Assembly (NCBI GenBank): GCA_963815045.1
Contig: CAWFET010000002.1
Coordinates: forward strand, 806,001-870,000
Reading direction: 5' to 3'
Length of the DNA: 64,000 bases
Source of the DNA: DASUPK01 sp963815045
GTDB taxonomy: Bacteria; Actinomycetota; Thermoleophilia; Solirubrobacterales; 70-9
The translations under genes were made by a program, and so were the position numbers. This document shows, one piece after another, positions 1 through 10,548 of the stretch. The notes beneath the pieces are model-generated. The model worked only from the letters and a program-made list of their open reading frames with translations. It searched no databases and was not told where the DNA came from. Every line of letters starts with the position of its first letter. Position 1 is the stretch's first letter.

Positions 1-2
1 AG

Positions 3-722
3 CTCTGCGAGGGTCTTGGGCACGCCCACGCGAGGAAGCTGGTCCACCGCGACATCAAGCCCCAGAACCTGCTCCTGCGCAACTCGGACGGCTGCCTGAA
101 GATCACCGACTTCGGGATCGCCCGAGCCGTGGAGGAGACCACCCGCCTGACCCAGGCCGGCAAGGTGATCGGAACCGAGCGCTACATGGCGCCCGAGCAG
201 CTTGCCGACGGCGAGATCACGCCCGCCGCCGACGTCTACGCGTGCGGCGTCGTGGCGGACGAGCTCCTGCCTCAGTCGAGGCCCTCAGACCTGCGGGAGA
301 TCGTCGAGCGCTGCAGGCGGCCGGATCCCTCCGAGCGGTTCACGGACGCTCGCTCGCTCGGCGAGGCTCTGGCCACCGTGAACGGCAACGGCGATGCCGG
401 CGCCGCCCGCCGCGTCCGCTCGCAGACCGTTCCGACGCGCACCCTGCCCCCGACCCGTCTCGAGACTCGCAGCTGGCCGGCGCCCACCGAGATCACGCGC
501 CGGCACCGCTCCCTCCCGAAGCGCGTCGCCGCGATTGCGGCCGTGGCGGCGATCGCCGTCACGGGCGTACTGGTCGCGACGGACTCGGGCGGCGGGTCGG
601 GGACGCCGTCCAAGGCGGATGGGGCCAAGCGATCCGCGCGTCCGGCGTCGGTTCCCACCTCGAGCGACCCGGCCGACCAGGCGCGACAGCTCGCTGACTT
701 CTTCCGCGCGCAGTCCCGCTGA
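3..722 (+). CDS. Serine/threonine protein kinase, C-terminal part (5' end outside window)
   Basis: The frame is open from the window edge, so the N-terminal lobe is missing. The visible part has the catalytic loop HRDIKPQN, the DFG magnesium-binding motif and an APE motif, which are the hallmarks of an active Hanks-type kinase. These kinases phosphorylate Ser/Thr of regulatory proteins at the membrane. After the catalytic domain comes a low-complexity Pro/Thr/Arg linker, then one hydrophobic segment (about 25 residues of Ala/Val/Ile) and a short, probably extracytoplasmic Ser/Ala-rich tail. No PASTA repeats are present. It ends four bases before the stop of the convergent small lipoprotein gene. 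The kinase call is secure; the substrate is unknown. Confidence 0.9.
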   Translation, partial: LCEGLGHAHARKLVHRDIKPQNLLLRNSDGCLKITDFGIARAVEETTRLTQAGKVIGTERYMAPEQLADGEITPAADVYACGVVADELLPQSRPSDLREIVERCRRPDPSERFTDARSLGEALATVNGNGDAGAARRVRSQTVPTRTLPPTRLETRSWPAPTEITRRHRSLPKRVAAIAAVAAIAVTGVLVATDSGGGSGTPSKADGAKRSARPASVPTSSDPADQARQLADFFRAQSR

Positions 723-726
723 AGGA

Positions 727-954
727 CTAGGGCGTCGTCTTCGGAACCGGCGCCGTCGGAGTGGGCGCCTTGGCGGTCGTGGTCGGCGACGGCGTTGTCG
801 TCGCCGGGGGCGCCGTGGTCGTGGGCGCCGTCGTCGGAGCGTGAACCGCGGGCTCGGACTTCTCGCCGCAGCCGGAGACGGCGATGGCGCCGATCGCCGC
901 CGCCAGCGCCACCGGCAGCAGCCGCCGCCTGATCGTCTGAGCCTCCGTGATCAC
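727..954 (-). CDS. Small Thr/Pro-rich lipoprotein
   Basis: A basic start (IRRR) is followed by a hydrophobic stretch and the lipobox SGCG, typical of a signal peptidase II lipoprotein. The rest is a low-complexity Thr/Pro/Ala tail, probably an extended surface linker with no folded domain. I chose the GTG at 954 (75 residues) because it puts the signal peptide at the N-terminus; the frame stays open upstream to 1077. The gene converges with the kinase. No function can be assigned. Confidence 0.5.
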   Translation of the reverse strand: MITEAQTIRRRLLPVALAAAIGAIAVSGCGEKSEPAVHAPTTAPTTTAPPATTTPSPTTTAKAPTPTAPVPKTTP

Positions 955-1094
955 CGCGGGGACGGTAACGAAGGCGATTCCAGACTGCCCGGCGGGGTAC
1001 GTCCGATCACATGGACAAAGAGCGGCAGGGTTCTGCGGCGAAATACTGACCACACGACTGCCCAGCGAGTCGATCATGCCTACAACGAAGCCAA

Positions 1095-2135
1095 GTGGTC
1101 GCAGAGTTGAAGCCGTTTCTCACAGCGCGTGCGGGTCTCAGCACGAAGGCGATGGCGTACAGCGCCGCGGGGATGTACGGCGGCGCCACATTCGTCGGTC
1201 TCCTGGAGGGCGCCCTCCCCGGAGGGGAGCAGTTCTCGCCCGTCCCGAGCCTGATCGCGCTCGGCGTCGTCGCCGGGCTCGTGCTCTGGGGCCCGAGATT
1301 TCCGATCTGGGTGCTCGCCCTGCTCGGCCCTTTCGGGGCGATCCTGATCGGTATCGCGATCGCGACGACCCACGGTCACGGCGACGGGGCCGCCCTGTTC
1401 GCGTGGCCTGTGCTGTGGCAGTCCTACTTCTTCGGCCGCCGTGGCACGATCATGATCATCGCCTGCGTTGGGATCGTCGATGCCGCAGCGCTATCCCAGG
1501 TCCCGCAGGGAACCGGCTACGTTGACCGCTGGCTCGACGTCATGGTGGCGATGACGGTGGTCGGCGGGGTGATCAACCTGCTCTCGGCTCGCAACGAGCG
1601 TCTCGTCGAGCGTTTGGCCGGTGAGGCGCGAGTCGATGGCCTGACCGGGTTGCTCAACCGGCGGGGCTTCGTCGAGGCCGCCGACGCGCAGCTCTCGCGA
1701 ACACGCCGGAGAGGGGCGACGCTGGGATTCGTCTCCTTCGACATCGACCACTTCAAGGCGGTCAACGATGAGTTCGGCCATGACGCCGGCGACAAGGTGC
1801 TCATGCGACTGGGTCAGATCTTCCGCGAGCAGACCCGGGAGGGCGACCTGGTCGGCCGCATGGGCGGGGAGGAGTTCGCCGTCCTGCTCGTCGACTCGGA
1901 TGCGGAGCAGTCGCTCGAGTACGCAGAGAGGGTGCGCGCCGCCTACGGCGCCACGACCCCGGGGCTGCCGCGGTCGACGCTGAGCGCCGGCGTCACAGCC
2001 GCCGCGGCACCGGTTGAGCTCCAGCCGCACCTGCAGCTCGCGGATGCCGCTCTCTACACGGCGAAGCGGGGCGGACGCAACCAGACCGCTGTGGACAGTC
2101 GACTCGATCCCGGGCTCGCCCCGGCGGCCGACTAG
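1095..2135 (+). CDS. Membrane-anchored diguanylate cyclase (GGDEF)
   Basis: The N-terminal half (about residues 20-165) is a run of hydrophobic helices, followed by a coiled linker and a GGDEF domain opening with the DGLTGLLNRR motif. The active-site signature is GGEEF near residue 257. An RxxD motif (REGD) lies five residues upstream, the standard inhibitory I-site. The protein should therefore make cyclic di-GMP from two GTP at the inner membrane, with product inhibition. No EAL domain is present. The start is GTG at 1095. The stop overlaps the stop of the convergent reductase in a shared CTAG. Confidence 0.9.
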   Translation: MVAELKPFLTARAGLSTKAMAYSAAGMYGGATFVGLLEGALPGGEQFSPVPSLIALGVVAGLVLWGPRFPIWVLALLGPFGAILIGIAIATTHGHGDGAALFAWPVLWQSYFFGRRGTIMIIACVGIVDAAALSQVPQGTGYVDRWLDVMVAMTVVGGVINLLSARNERLVERLAGEARVDGLTGLLNRRGFVEAADAQLSRTRRRGATLGFVSFDIDHFKAVNDEFGHDAGDKVLMRLGQIFREQTREGDLVGRMGGEEFAVLLVDSDAEQSLEYAERVRAAYGATTPGLPRSTLSAGVTAAAAPVELQPHLQLADAALYTAKRGGRNQTAVDSRLDPGLAPAAD

Positions 2136-2494
2136 CGGAATTCGACCTCGGCCAGGGGGCTGCGGGCAACCCACTCGGCCAGGTTCTCTGACCCGCGCCC
2201 GAGGTCCTCGAGGATCCCCGCGATCACCTCGCGCCGCTCGGCCTCATCCGTGATCGGGCGGGCGACGGCCGGCAGATCCGCCTGGGCGCTGCGCTTCAGG
2301 TGGAAGGTGAACTCAGGGTGGGCCAGCAGGTTCGCGTACCAGTCACGGGTCCCGGGAGATCCGCTCAAGAACGTCCTGCCGTCGTAGCGGTAGCGCCAGA
2401 TCTCGATCCGCCGGCGATCCCCGCTGGACCGCCCGGTTGTCGTGATGTCGACCGTCCGGTCGTTCACGAGAGCCCGTTGGACAGCTTCGTCCAA
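2132..2494 (-). CDS. Nitroreductase family deazaflavin-dependent oxidoreductase-like protein
   Basis: This 120-residue protein has the split beta-barrel pattern of the DUF385/Ddn-like family: TTGRSSGDRR near the N-terminus, an FLSGSPGTRDWYANL core and a short C-terminal helix region. Relatives bind F420 or related flavins and reduce diverse substrates. The start is TTG, directly abutting the stop of the upstream exporter (TAA then TTG), so translation is probably coupled and the two genes form one transcript. Linkage to an exporter suggests a detoxification pair. The substrate is unknown. Confidence 0.75.
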   Translation of the reverse strand: MDEAVQRALVNDRTVDITTTGRSSGDRRRIEIWRYRYDGRTFLSGSPGTRDWYANLLAHPEFTFHLKRSAQADLPAVARPITDEAERREVIAGILEDLGRGSENLAEWVARSPLAEVEFR

Positions 2495-4015
2495 TTAGGC
2501 GGCCTCGGAATAGGCGGCCTCGTCGGGCTGCGGCATCTCCTCGGGCATCTCCTCGCCGAACTGCTCCGCGGCCTTGGCCTCGGGCTCGATCACGGTCGCG
2601 GCGACCGCGATGGCGGCCACGACCAACCCGGCGGCCACCCAGAACGCGAGGTGGTAGCCGCTGGTCAGCGCCGAGGCCGTGGAGTGGCCGGCGTCCTCGA
2701 GCGTGTTGCTGCGTGACGTGGAAAGCGTTGCGAGGACCGCGAGGCCGATCGCTCCGCCGACCTGGGCCGAGGTGTTGACCAGGCCGGAGGCGAGCCCCGC
2801 GTCGCTGCGGGTGGCCCCCGACATCGCGATCGTCATCAGCGCCGGGAAGCAGACGCCGATGCCCGTGCCGAGCAGCACCAGGACCGGAAACACGTCGGTC
2901 CAGTAGTTGGCGTCGACGGGAGCCCGCGTGAAGTAGACGAGCCCGAGCGCGACCAGGCTGAGTCCCGGGAAGAGGAGGCGGCGGGCGCCGAACCGCATGA
3001 TCAGCGGCTCCGAGTAGCGGCCCGTGAGCGTCCCCATGATGATCGTCACCGGCAGGAAGGCCAGCCCGATCTGAAGAGCGTCGTAGCCCTGCACCAGCTG
3101 CAGGTAGAGGGACCCCATGAAGAACATGCCGAACATACCCGCGACCGTCAGCACCTGGACGATGTTCGCCCCGCTGACGTTCCGCGAGCGGAAGATCCGC
3201 AGCGGGATCAACGGCGTTCCGGCGGTCGCCTCGCGGGCGATGAACAGGGCGAGCAGGACCAGCGAGCCCGCGCCCAGCAGCAGCGTCTCGGAGGCGCCCC
3301 AGCCCTGCTCGGCCGCCGGCTTCACGATCGTGTAGACGCCCAGCATCAGCGAGGTGGTGATCAGGAACGCGCCCAGCAGGTCCGCGCCCTGCTTGAAGCC
3401 GAGGCCCTTGTCGTCTTCAAGCAGGCGCCTCGCCGTAATCGCGGTCACGAGGCCGATCGGTGCGTTGATGAAGAAGATCCAGTGCCAGCTGATGACCTGG
3501 GTGATCACGCCGCCGAGCAGCAGCCCGACCGCGCCGCCGGCGGAGGCGACGAAGGCGTAGACACCCACGGCCTTGGCCTGTTCCCCTCGCTCCGGGAACA
3601 TCGTCACGATCATCCCGAGGATCACGGCCGAGGTCATCGCGCCGCCGATCCCCTGCAGCAGGCGGGCGCCGATCAGCATGCCCTCGCTCTGCGAGGCGCC
3701 GCAGAGGATGGAGGCTGCGACGAACACGGCGAGGCCGATCAGGAAGATCCTGCGGCGGCCGAGCAGGTCGCCGAGGCGCCCGGCGAGCAGCAGCAGGCCT
3801 CCGAAGGTGATCAGGTAGGCGTTCACCACCCAGGCGAGGCTCGACTGGCTGAAGCCGAGGTCGTCCTTGATCGAGGGCAGTGCGACGTTCACGACCGTGA
3901 CGTCGAGGACGATCATCAGCATGCCCGCGCAGAGCACGTACAGCGCGATCCATCGGGAGCGGTCGCTCACCGGCTCGTTATTGCTTGTTGCTGCTCCACC
4001 CTGTGCCTGCGTCAT
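2495..4015 (-). CDS. DHA2-family MFS drug/proton antiporter
   Basis: The 506-residue protein has about 14 predicted membrane helices, the MFS motif A GRLGDLLGRRR after helix 2 and the LDVTVVNVALPSI signature of the EmrB/QacA (DHA2) group. It should export toxic organic compounds using the proton gradient. The C-terminal tail is acidic and cytoplasmic. It is co-transcribed with the reductase downstream and preceded by an ECF-type promoter (4058-4083) also found before the sigma factor gene next door, so it is a likely regulon member. A close paralogue lies at 33042-34520. The ATG at 4015 has a GGAGG-like site. Confidence 0.9.
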   Translation of the reverse strand: MTQAQGGAATSNNEPVSDRSRWIALYVLCAGMLMIVLDVTVVNVALPSIKDDLGFSQSSLAWVVNAYLITFGGLLLLAGRLGDLLGRRRIFLIGLAVFVAASILCGASQSEGMLIGARLLQGIGGAMTSAVILGMIVTMFPERGEQAKAVGVYAFVASAGGAVGLLLGGVITQVISWHWIFFINAPIGLVTAITARRLLEDDKGLGFKQGADLLGAFLITTSLMLGVYTIVKPAAEQGWGASETLLLGAGSLVLLALFIAREATAGTPLIPLRIFRSRNVSGANIVQVLTVAGMFGMFFMGSLYLQLVQGYDALQIGLAFLPVTIIMGTLTGRYSEPLIMRFGARRLLFPGLSLVALGLVYFTRAPVDANYWTDVFPVLVLLGTGIGVCFPALMTIAMSGATRSDAGLASGLVNTSAQVGGAIGLAVLATLSTSRSNTLEDAGHSTASALTSGYHLAFWVAAGLVVAAIAVAATVIEPEAKAAEQFGEEMPEEMPQPDEAAYSEAA

Positions 4016-4057
4016 CTCGTTCGGCCTCCTAGCCAGTAATGGGTCGTTTCCCCATAC

Positions 4058-4083
4058 GACCGGGGCGCCCCCTGAAACTCATC
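4058..4083 (-). promoter_or_regulatory. Predicted ECF sigma promoter of the MFS exporter
   Basis: Read on the minus strand: GATGAGTTTCAGG, 8 bases, then CGGTCGTAT. Box sequences and spacing match the sites before the sigma gene (5263-5288) and the glyoxalase (5297-5322). The -10-like CGGTC lies about 43 bases before the exporter ATG. Promoter activity is inferred, not shown. Confidence 0.7.
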
Positions 4084-4138
4084 GCACCTGTGTAGCGGTT
4101 CGACCGCGGTCGAAGTCAAGAACCGGAAAACGCAGCCT

Positions 4139-5245
4139 TCAATCCAAAGTAGCAGGCAGTCCGAACCGGCTGTAGGCGCTGGCGAGCTTCTCGTAGTCGG
4201 TCGGCTGCTCGGGCGTGCGCGCCTGGACCTCGGGGTCCGGGTCCTGCGAGCTGCGGACGATGAACGCGTCGACCTGCTTGACCTTCTCGCCCTCGAAGGT
4301 GAGCACGTTGATCGCGAAGGGGACGCGGGTCTGCTTCTCCTCGTCCCAGCTGTAGAAGGCGAGGGCGGCCTGGCCGTTGGCCGTGACGGGGATGGACCGC
4401 CAGCCCCACTCGCCCGTCATCGATGAGTTCTCCAGGAAGCCGCGGATCCCGTCGCCGTAGAACCAGCGGCTCATCGGCGGCATCGTGAAGGCCGCATCCT
4501 TGGCCAGCATCGAGACCACGGTCTCGACGTCGTTGCGCTCCCAGGCGTCCGCCCAGGTTTCGACGAGGTCGCGCAGCTTCTCGTCGCCGAGCGCCTTGAG
4601 TGTCTCCTGCTGGCTCTGCTCGGGCAGTCTTTTGTCGATCGTCGCCCGGGCTCGCTGGAGGGCGCTGTTGACCGACGCGACGCTGGTGTCGAGCGTCTCG
4701 GCCGTCTCCTGAGCGGAGAAGCCGAGCACCTCGCGCAGGATCAGGACCGCCCGCTGGTTGGCGGGCAGCAGCTGCAGAGCGGCGATGAAGGCGAGCTCGA
4801 CCGACTCCCGTTGCTCGTAGCGGGCGTCGGGGGAGGCGTAGCCATCCTCGATGCCGAGAGTCTCGTCCGGGAAGGGCTCGATCCAGACCGACTCGACGAG
4901 GGGGTCGCCGACCCCCTCGTGCGGGTCAGTCGGCGGCCCGTAGTCGATCGGCAGGATCCGCTTGGGCCGCTTCCCGATCGCGTCGAGCGAGGTGTTGGTG
5001 GCGATCCGGTAGAGCCAGGAGCGCAGCGAGCTGCGGCCCTCGAACTTGTCGAGGCTCTTCCAGGCTCGGACCAGCGCTTCCTGGAGCGCGTCCTCGGCAT
5101 CCTGCACGGAGCCCAGCATCCGGTAGCAGTGGGCCTGGAGCTCGGAGCGGTGGAGCTCCACCAGGCGCGCGTAGGCGTCCTCGCTGCCCTTGCGGGCGGT
5201 CTCGAGCAGATGGCGCTGCTCAACCTCTGTCGGCGTCGTGCTCAT
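4139..5245 (-). CDS. ECF RNA polymerase sigma factor, SigX5/SigG-like (TIGR02960 type) with SnoaL-like C-terminal domain
   Basis: The 368 residues match the usual length of this sub-family. Sigma region 2 (YRMLGSVQDAEDALQEAL, then FEGRSSLRSWLYRIATN) occupies about residues 30-95. Region 4 (LPANQRAVLILREVLGFSAQETAE) is near 180-230. The last ~130 residues are an NTF2/SnoaL-like domain, which in related groups modulates the sigma activity in place of a separate anti-sigma factor. An ATG at 5245 fits the family start; the same frame stays open far upstream only as a shadow of the hydrolase gene. The promoter motif in front of it indicates autoregulation, with the divergent glyoxalase and the exporter as probable targets. 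Confidence 0.9.
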   Translation of the reverse strand: MSTTPTEVEQRHLLETARKGSEDAYARLVELHRSELQAHCYRMLGSVQDAEDALQEALVRAWKSLDKFEGRSSLRSWLYRIATNTSLDAIGKRPKRILPIDYGPPTDPHEGVGDPLVESVWIEPFPDETLGIEDGYASPDARYEQRESVELAFIAALQLLPANQRAVLILREVLGFSAQETAETLDTSVASVNSALQRARATIDKRLPEQSQQETLKALGDEKLRDLVETWADAWERNDVETVVSMLAKDAAFTMPPMSRWFYGDGIRGFLENSSMTGEWGWRSIPVTANGQAALAFYSWDEEKQTRVPFAINVLTFEGEKVKQVDAFIVRSSQDPDPEVQARTPEQPTDYEKLASAYSRFGLPATLD

Positions 5246-5262
5246 CCCGTCTACGCAGATTA

Positions 5263-5288
5263 GACCGGCCGGACTCCTGAAACTCATC
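5263..5288 (-). promoter_or_regulatory. Predicted autoregulatory promoter of the ECF sigma gene
   Basis: On the minus strand GATGAGTTTCAGG is followed after 8 bases by CGGTCTAAT, ending about 17 bases before the sigma ATG. The -35-like box lies head to head with that of the divergent glyoxalase promoter, with 8 bases between them. Confidence 0.7.
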
Positions 5289-5296
5289 GCCGAACC

Positions 5297-5322
5297 GATG
5301 AATTTCCGTGCCGTGCCCGGTC
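5297..5322 (+). promoter_or_regulatory. Predicted ECF sigma promoter of the glyoxalase gene
   Basis: GATGAATTTCCGT, 8 bases, then CGGTCTAAG. Spacing is identical to the two minus-strand sites. CGGTC ends 13 bases before the ATG, so the mRNA would have almost no leader. Confidence 0.7.
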
Positions 5323-5335
5323 TAAGTGGCAGGCG

Positions 5336-5710
5336 ATGAATCGGCGTGCCTCCAACTCGGTTGTCCATCTGGAGCTGCATACCGGTGATCTCCAGGGCGC
5401 GCTGGCCTTCTATACGGGTGTGCTCGGCTGGCGCCCGGAGCGGATCCGTGCGGGCGACGGTTCCTACCTCTCGCTGGGGATGGGGGAGCGGCTCGGAGGC
5501 GGTCTGGTCGAGTGCGCCGAGGCGGCCGAGCATCCGCTCTGGCTGCCATATGTGGAGGTCCCCGACATCCGGGTCACGACCGACCGGGCGAGCGCCCTGG
5601 GCGGCGAGGTATTGCTCCCCCCGCGCGAGGGCCCCGAGGGCTGGCGCAGCGTGGTCTCCACCCCTGACGCCGGCGAAGTCGCCTTCTGGCAGTCGAAGAC
5701 CGGGCGCTGA
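5336..5710 (+). CDS. VOC/glyoxalase superfamily protein
   Basis: The 124-residue protein has the paired beta-alpha-beta-beta-beta modules of the vicinal oxygen chelate fold: HLELHTGDLQGALAFYTGVLGW at the start, and a second module after PYVEVPDI ending in DAGEVAFWQ. His, Glu and similar side chains could bind a metal, but no specific reaction can be named; family members act in detoxification or carry no activity. It diverges from the ECF sigma gene and is probably its target. The ATG at 5336 lies just downstream of the promoter, with no clear ribosome binding site. Confidence 0.8.
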   Translation: MNRRASNSVVHLELHTGDLQGALAFYTGVLGWRPERIRAGDGSYLSLGMGERLGGGLVECAEAAEHPLWLPYVEVPDIRVTTDRASALGGEVLLPPREGPEGWRSVVSTPDAGEVAFWQSKTGR

Positions 5711-5725
5711 GCTACGGTTCGGCGC

Positions 5726-6442
5726 GTGCCGCCCGTGCGGGGTGAGCTCCGCTACTGGCTCGAGTTGGCGAGGCTGCTGAAGGACCAGCGGTTCTACGCC
5801 GCAAAACCCGCGGGCGATCCGCTCTCCGTTCTCCTCATTCCCGGCTTCATGGCCGGTGACGCTTCGATGACGGTGCTCGCCACCTGGCTGCGGCGCCGAG
5901 GCCACACGGTGCGCGGCAGCGGGATGTTGGTCAACGTCGGTTGCGCCGGCCGGGAGCTCGCCCGACTCAAGGACAGGCTCGCCGAGTTCGAGGAACCCGC
6001 GGTCGTCATCGGCCAGAGCCGCGGCGGGACGCTGGCGCGCGCCCTGGCCGCGGGCCATCCCGATCAGGTCGCCGGGCTGGTGACCCTCGGGTCGCCCGTC
6101 CTCGACCCGCTCGCGGTGTCGACCCCGGTGATGCGGACGGTCCGCTCGGTCGCCTGGCTTGGTGACGTCGGCATTCCCGGCGTCTTCTCGAGCGACTGCA
6201 TGGACGGCGATTGCTGCGCCGATTTCAACGGCGGGCTCCTGGCGCCGCTCCGGGAGGGCATGCCGGCACTGGCCGTGCACTCGCGCAGCGACGGAATTGT
6301 GGACTGGCGAGCCTGCCTGGACCCACATGCGAGGTGCGTCGAGATTGACGGAAGCCATTGCGGGATGGCCGTCAACCCCGCGGTCTACGAGGAGCTCGAG
6401 CCCCTGTTGTTGCAGACAGAGGAGACCGCATGCAGGCAATGA
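5726..6442 (+). CDS. Alpha/beta hydrolase (lipase/esterase-like)
   Basis: The 238 residues open with the VLLIPGFMAGD oxyanion-hole strand. The nucleophile elbow is GQSRGG (Ser near residue 97), the acid is probably in HSRSDGIVDW and the catalytic His in DGSHCGM, so the triad looks complete. The gene starts with GTG at 5726, has a TACGGT box seven bases upstream (possibly a leaderless start) and overlaps the wax ester synthase gene by 13 bases. Coupling to an acyltransferase suggests lipid turnover. A small lid and Cys-rich loop (SSDCMDGDCCADF) are unusual. Confidence 0.8.
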   Translation: MPPVRGELRYWLELARLLKDQRFYAAKPAGDPLSVLLIPGFMAGDASMTVLATWLRRRGHTVRGSGMLVNVGCAGRELARLKDRLAEFEEPAVVIGQSRGGTLARALAAGHPDQVAGLVTLGSPVLDPLAVSTPVMRTVRSVAWLGDVGIPGVFSSDCMDGDCCADFNGGLLAPLREGMPALAVHSRSDGIVDWRACLDPHARCVEIDGSHCGMAVNPAVYEELEPLLLQTEETACRQ

Positions 6443-7827
6443 GCGTGCAGGACGCGATGTTCCTGCATGTCGAGAACGATGTGACTCCGATGCACATCGG
6501 CGGGGTCAGCATCTTCGAGGGGCCGCCACCGCCCTTCGAGGAGGTGCGATCGATGGTCGAGGGCAAGCTCCATCTGACCCCTCGCTACCGCCAGAAGGTC
6601 CGCTTCGTCCCCCTCGGAATGGGCGAGCCCGTGTGGGTGGACGATCCCCACTTCAACATCGACTACCACCTGCGGCACTCCGCGGTGCCTTCTCCCGGGA
6701 CGGAGGAGCAGCTCCGCGCCACGGCGGCCCGCGTCTTCTCCCAGCACCTCGACCGCTCGAAGCCGCTCTGGGAGATCTGGATGGTCGAGGGAATCGAGGG
6801 CGGGCGCTGGGCGCTGCTCTCGAAGGTCCACCACTGCATGGTCGACGGAGTGGCCGCCACGGACATGATGTCCCTGATGTTCGGAGAGAGCACCGGTTCC
6901 GTGAACGGCGACGCATGGCACGCCGACCCCGAGCCGTCGGGGATGGAGCTGATCGCGTACAGCGCCAGTCACCGCGTCCGGGACCCGGCGGCTCAGATCC
7001 GATTCGCCTTGCGGGCGCCGAGCGAGGTGCTCAGGGCGGCCGCCGGCGGTGCCAGGGCGCTGCTGGCCGCGGCGCCCGCGCTGCGCCCCACGACGTCGAC
7101 GCTCACTGGTCCGATCGGCCCGCACCGGGTCTGGAGCTGGGGCCAGGTCTCGCTCGCCGACGTCAAGCGGGTGCGCTCCGAGCTGGGCGGCACGGTCAAC
7201 GACGTCGTGCTGACGCTGATCACGAACGGCTACCGGGCGCTCCTCGAGAGCCGGGGCGAGAGGATCGCTCGCGACGCGGTCGTGCGGACCATGGTCCCCG
7301 TCTCGGTGCGGGCACCGGGTGAGAGAGGCGAGTACAACAATCGCGTCTCGGCGGTCTTCGCGCGCCTCCCGGTCGGAATCGAGGATCCCGCCGAGCGACT
7401 CGCCGACATCCGCCGGCAGATGGACGGGATCAAGTCATCGAAGCAGGCCGTCGCGGGTGACGCCCTGGCCCAGCTCTCGGGCTTCGCCCCGCCGATGCTG
7501 CTCGCGCTCGGCAGCCGCCTGGCGACTCGCTCGGCTCGCCTCAACATGGACACGGCGACGACCAACGTCCCCGGCCCCCAGGTCGCCCTCCACACGCTCG
7601 GGCGCAAGCTGGTGGCGTCGTATCCGTTCGTCCCGATCGTCGGCACGATCCGGATCGTCGTCGCGATCTTCTCCTACGACGGCGAGCTCTATTTCGGCGT
7701 GACGGGTGACCGGGAGCATGCCGGCGACGTCGACGTCCTCACCGCCGGAATCGAGGCCGACGTGGACAGGCTCCTCGGTCGCGAGGAGCGGGCCCCTGAG
7801 GCGCAGGAGGTCGAGCCTCCGGTCTGA
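6430..7827 (+). CDS. Wax ester synthase/diacylglycerol acyltransferase (WS/DGAT family)
   Basis: The 465-residue protein is of family length and carries the active-site motif HHCMVDG (HHxxxDG) near residues 134-140, the N-terminal signature with MHIGG, and the NVPGP segment typical of bacterial WS/DGAT C-terminal domains. It should join acyl-CoA to a fatty alcohol or diacylglycerol to make storage wax ester or triacylglycerol, at the membrane or lipid droplet. The ATG at 6430 follows an AGAGGAG binding site; the ATG at 6439 is an alternative. It overlaps the lipase-like gene upstream, so storage and release genes are coupled. Confidence 0.92.
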   Translation: MQAMSVQDAMFLHVENDVTPMHIGGVSIFEGPPPPFEEVRSMVEGKLHLTPRYRQKVRFVPLGMGEPVWVDDPHFNIDYHLRHSAVPSPGTEEQLRATAARVFSQHLDRSKPLWEIWMVEGIEGGRWALLSKVHHCMVDGVAATDMMSLMFGESTGSVNGDAWHADPEPSGMELIAYSASHRVRDPAAQIRFALRAPSEVLRAAAGGARALLAAAPALRPTTSTLTGPIGPHRVWSWGQVSLADVKRVRSELGGTVNDVVLTLITNGYRALLESRGERIARDAVVRTMVPVSVRAPGERGEYNNRVSAVFARLPVGIEDPAERLADIRRQMDGIKSSKQAVAGDALAQLSGFAPPMLLALGSRLATRSARLNMDTATTNVPGPQVALHTLGRKLVASYPFVPIVGTIRIVVAIFSYDGELYFGVTGDREHAGDVDVLTAGIEADVDRLLGREERAPEAQEVEPPV

Positions 7828-7901
7828 TCGAGGTCATAGGTCGAGCCGGCGCCGGCGAGGCGCTATCCTCTCTGGACTAACTACAGAAATTGGACCTCGC
7901 C

Positions 7902-10173
<2,272 letters not shown>

Positions 10174-10193
<20 letters not shown>

Positions 10194-10488
10194 CTGCTCT
10201 CCGGTTCCCCGCGAGGTCCGCTCCGTGGCGGCACTTCTCGAGCGCCGCTGGACGCTGGGCACGATCTACGCCTGCTCCAGCGGCGCTCAGCGCTTCAACG
10301 AGTTCCGCCAGTCCCTGCCCGGGATCTCGCCGACGACGCTCTCCGATCGCCTCGACCAGCTCGAGGCCGCCGGGATCGTCGAGCGGCACCTGATCCCGGG
10401 CCGGCCGCCCCATGCCGAATACCGGCTGACTCCGACCGGCAAGAGGCTGGCCGAGGCGGTCTCGGGCGTGCTTCGCCAGCCGGCGTAG
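10174..10488 (+). CDS. HxlR-type winged-helix regulator
   Basis: The 104 residues match the HxlR/MarR-like fold: ALLERRWTLGTIYACSSGAQRFNEFRQSLPGIS, the recognition helix around SPTTLSDRLDQLEAAGIVER and the wing around YRLTPTGK. The ATG lies within the last 20 bases of lon, so it is probably translated from the lon transcript. The N-terminal CRSC pair could be a thiol sensor, but this is speculative. Confidence 0.8.
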
Positions 10489-10548
10489 CTCACCGCCCCG
10501 TGCCCAGGTCACACCCGGCGGGCGCCGTTGCTGGTTGCATCGCCGGCG

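Noticed and set aside
4139..6439. One long minus-strand open frame of 766 codons
   Set aside because: Only the part from 5245 downwards is the sigma factor. The upstream portion is antisense to the glyoxalase and hydrolase genes and has no domain similarity.
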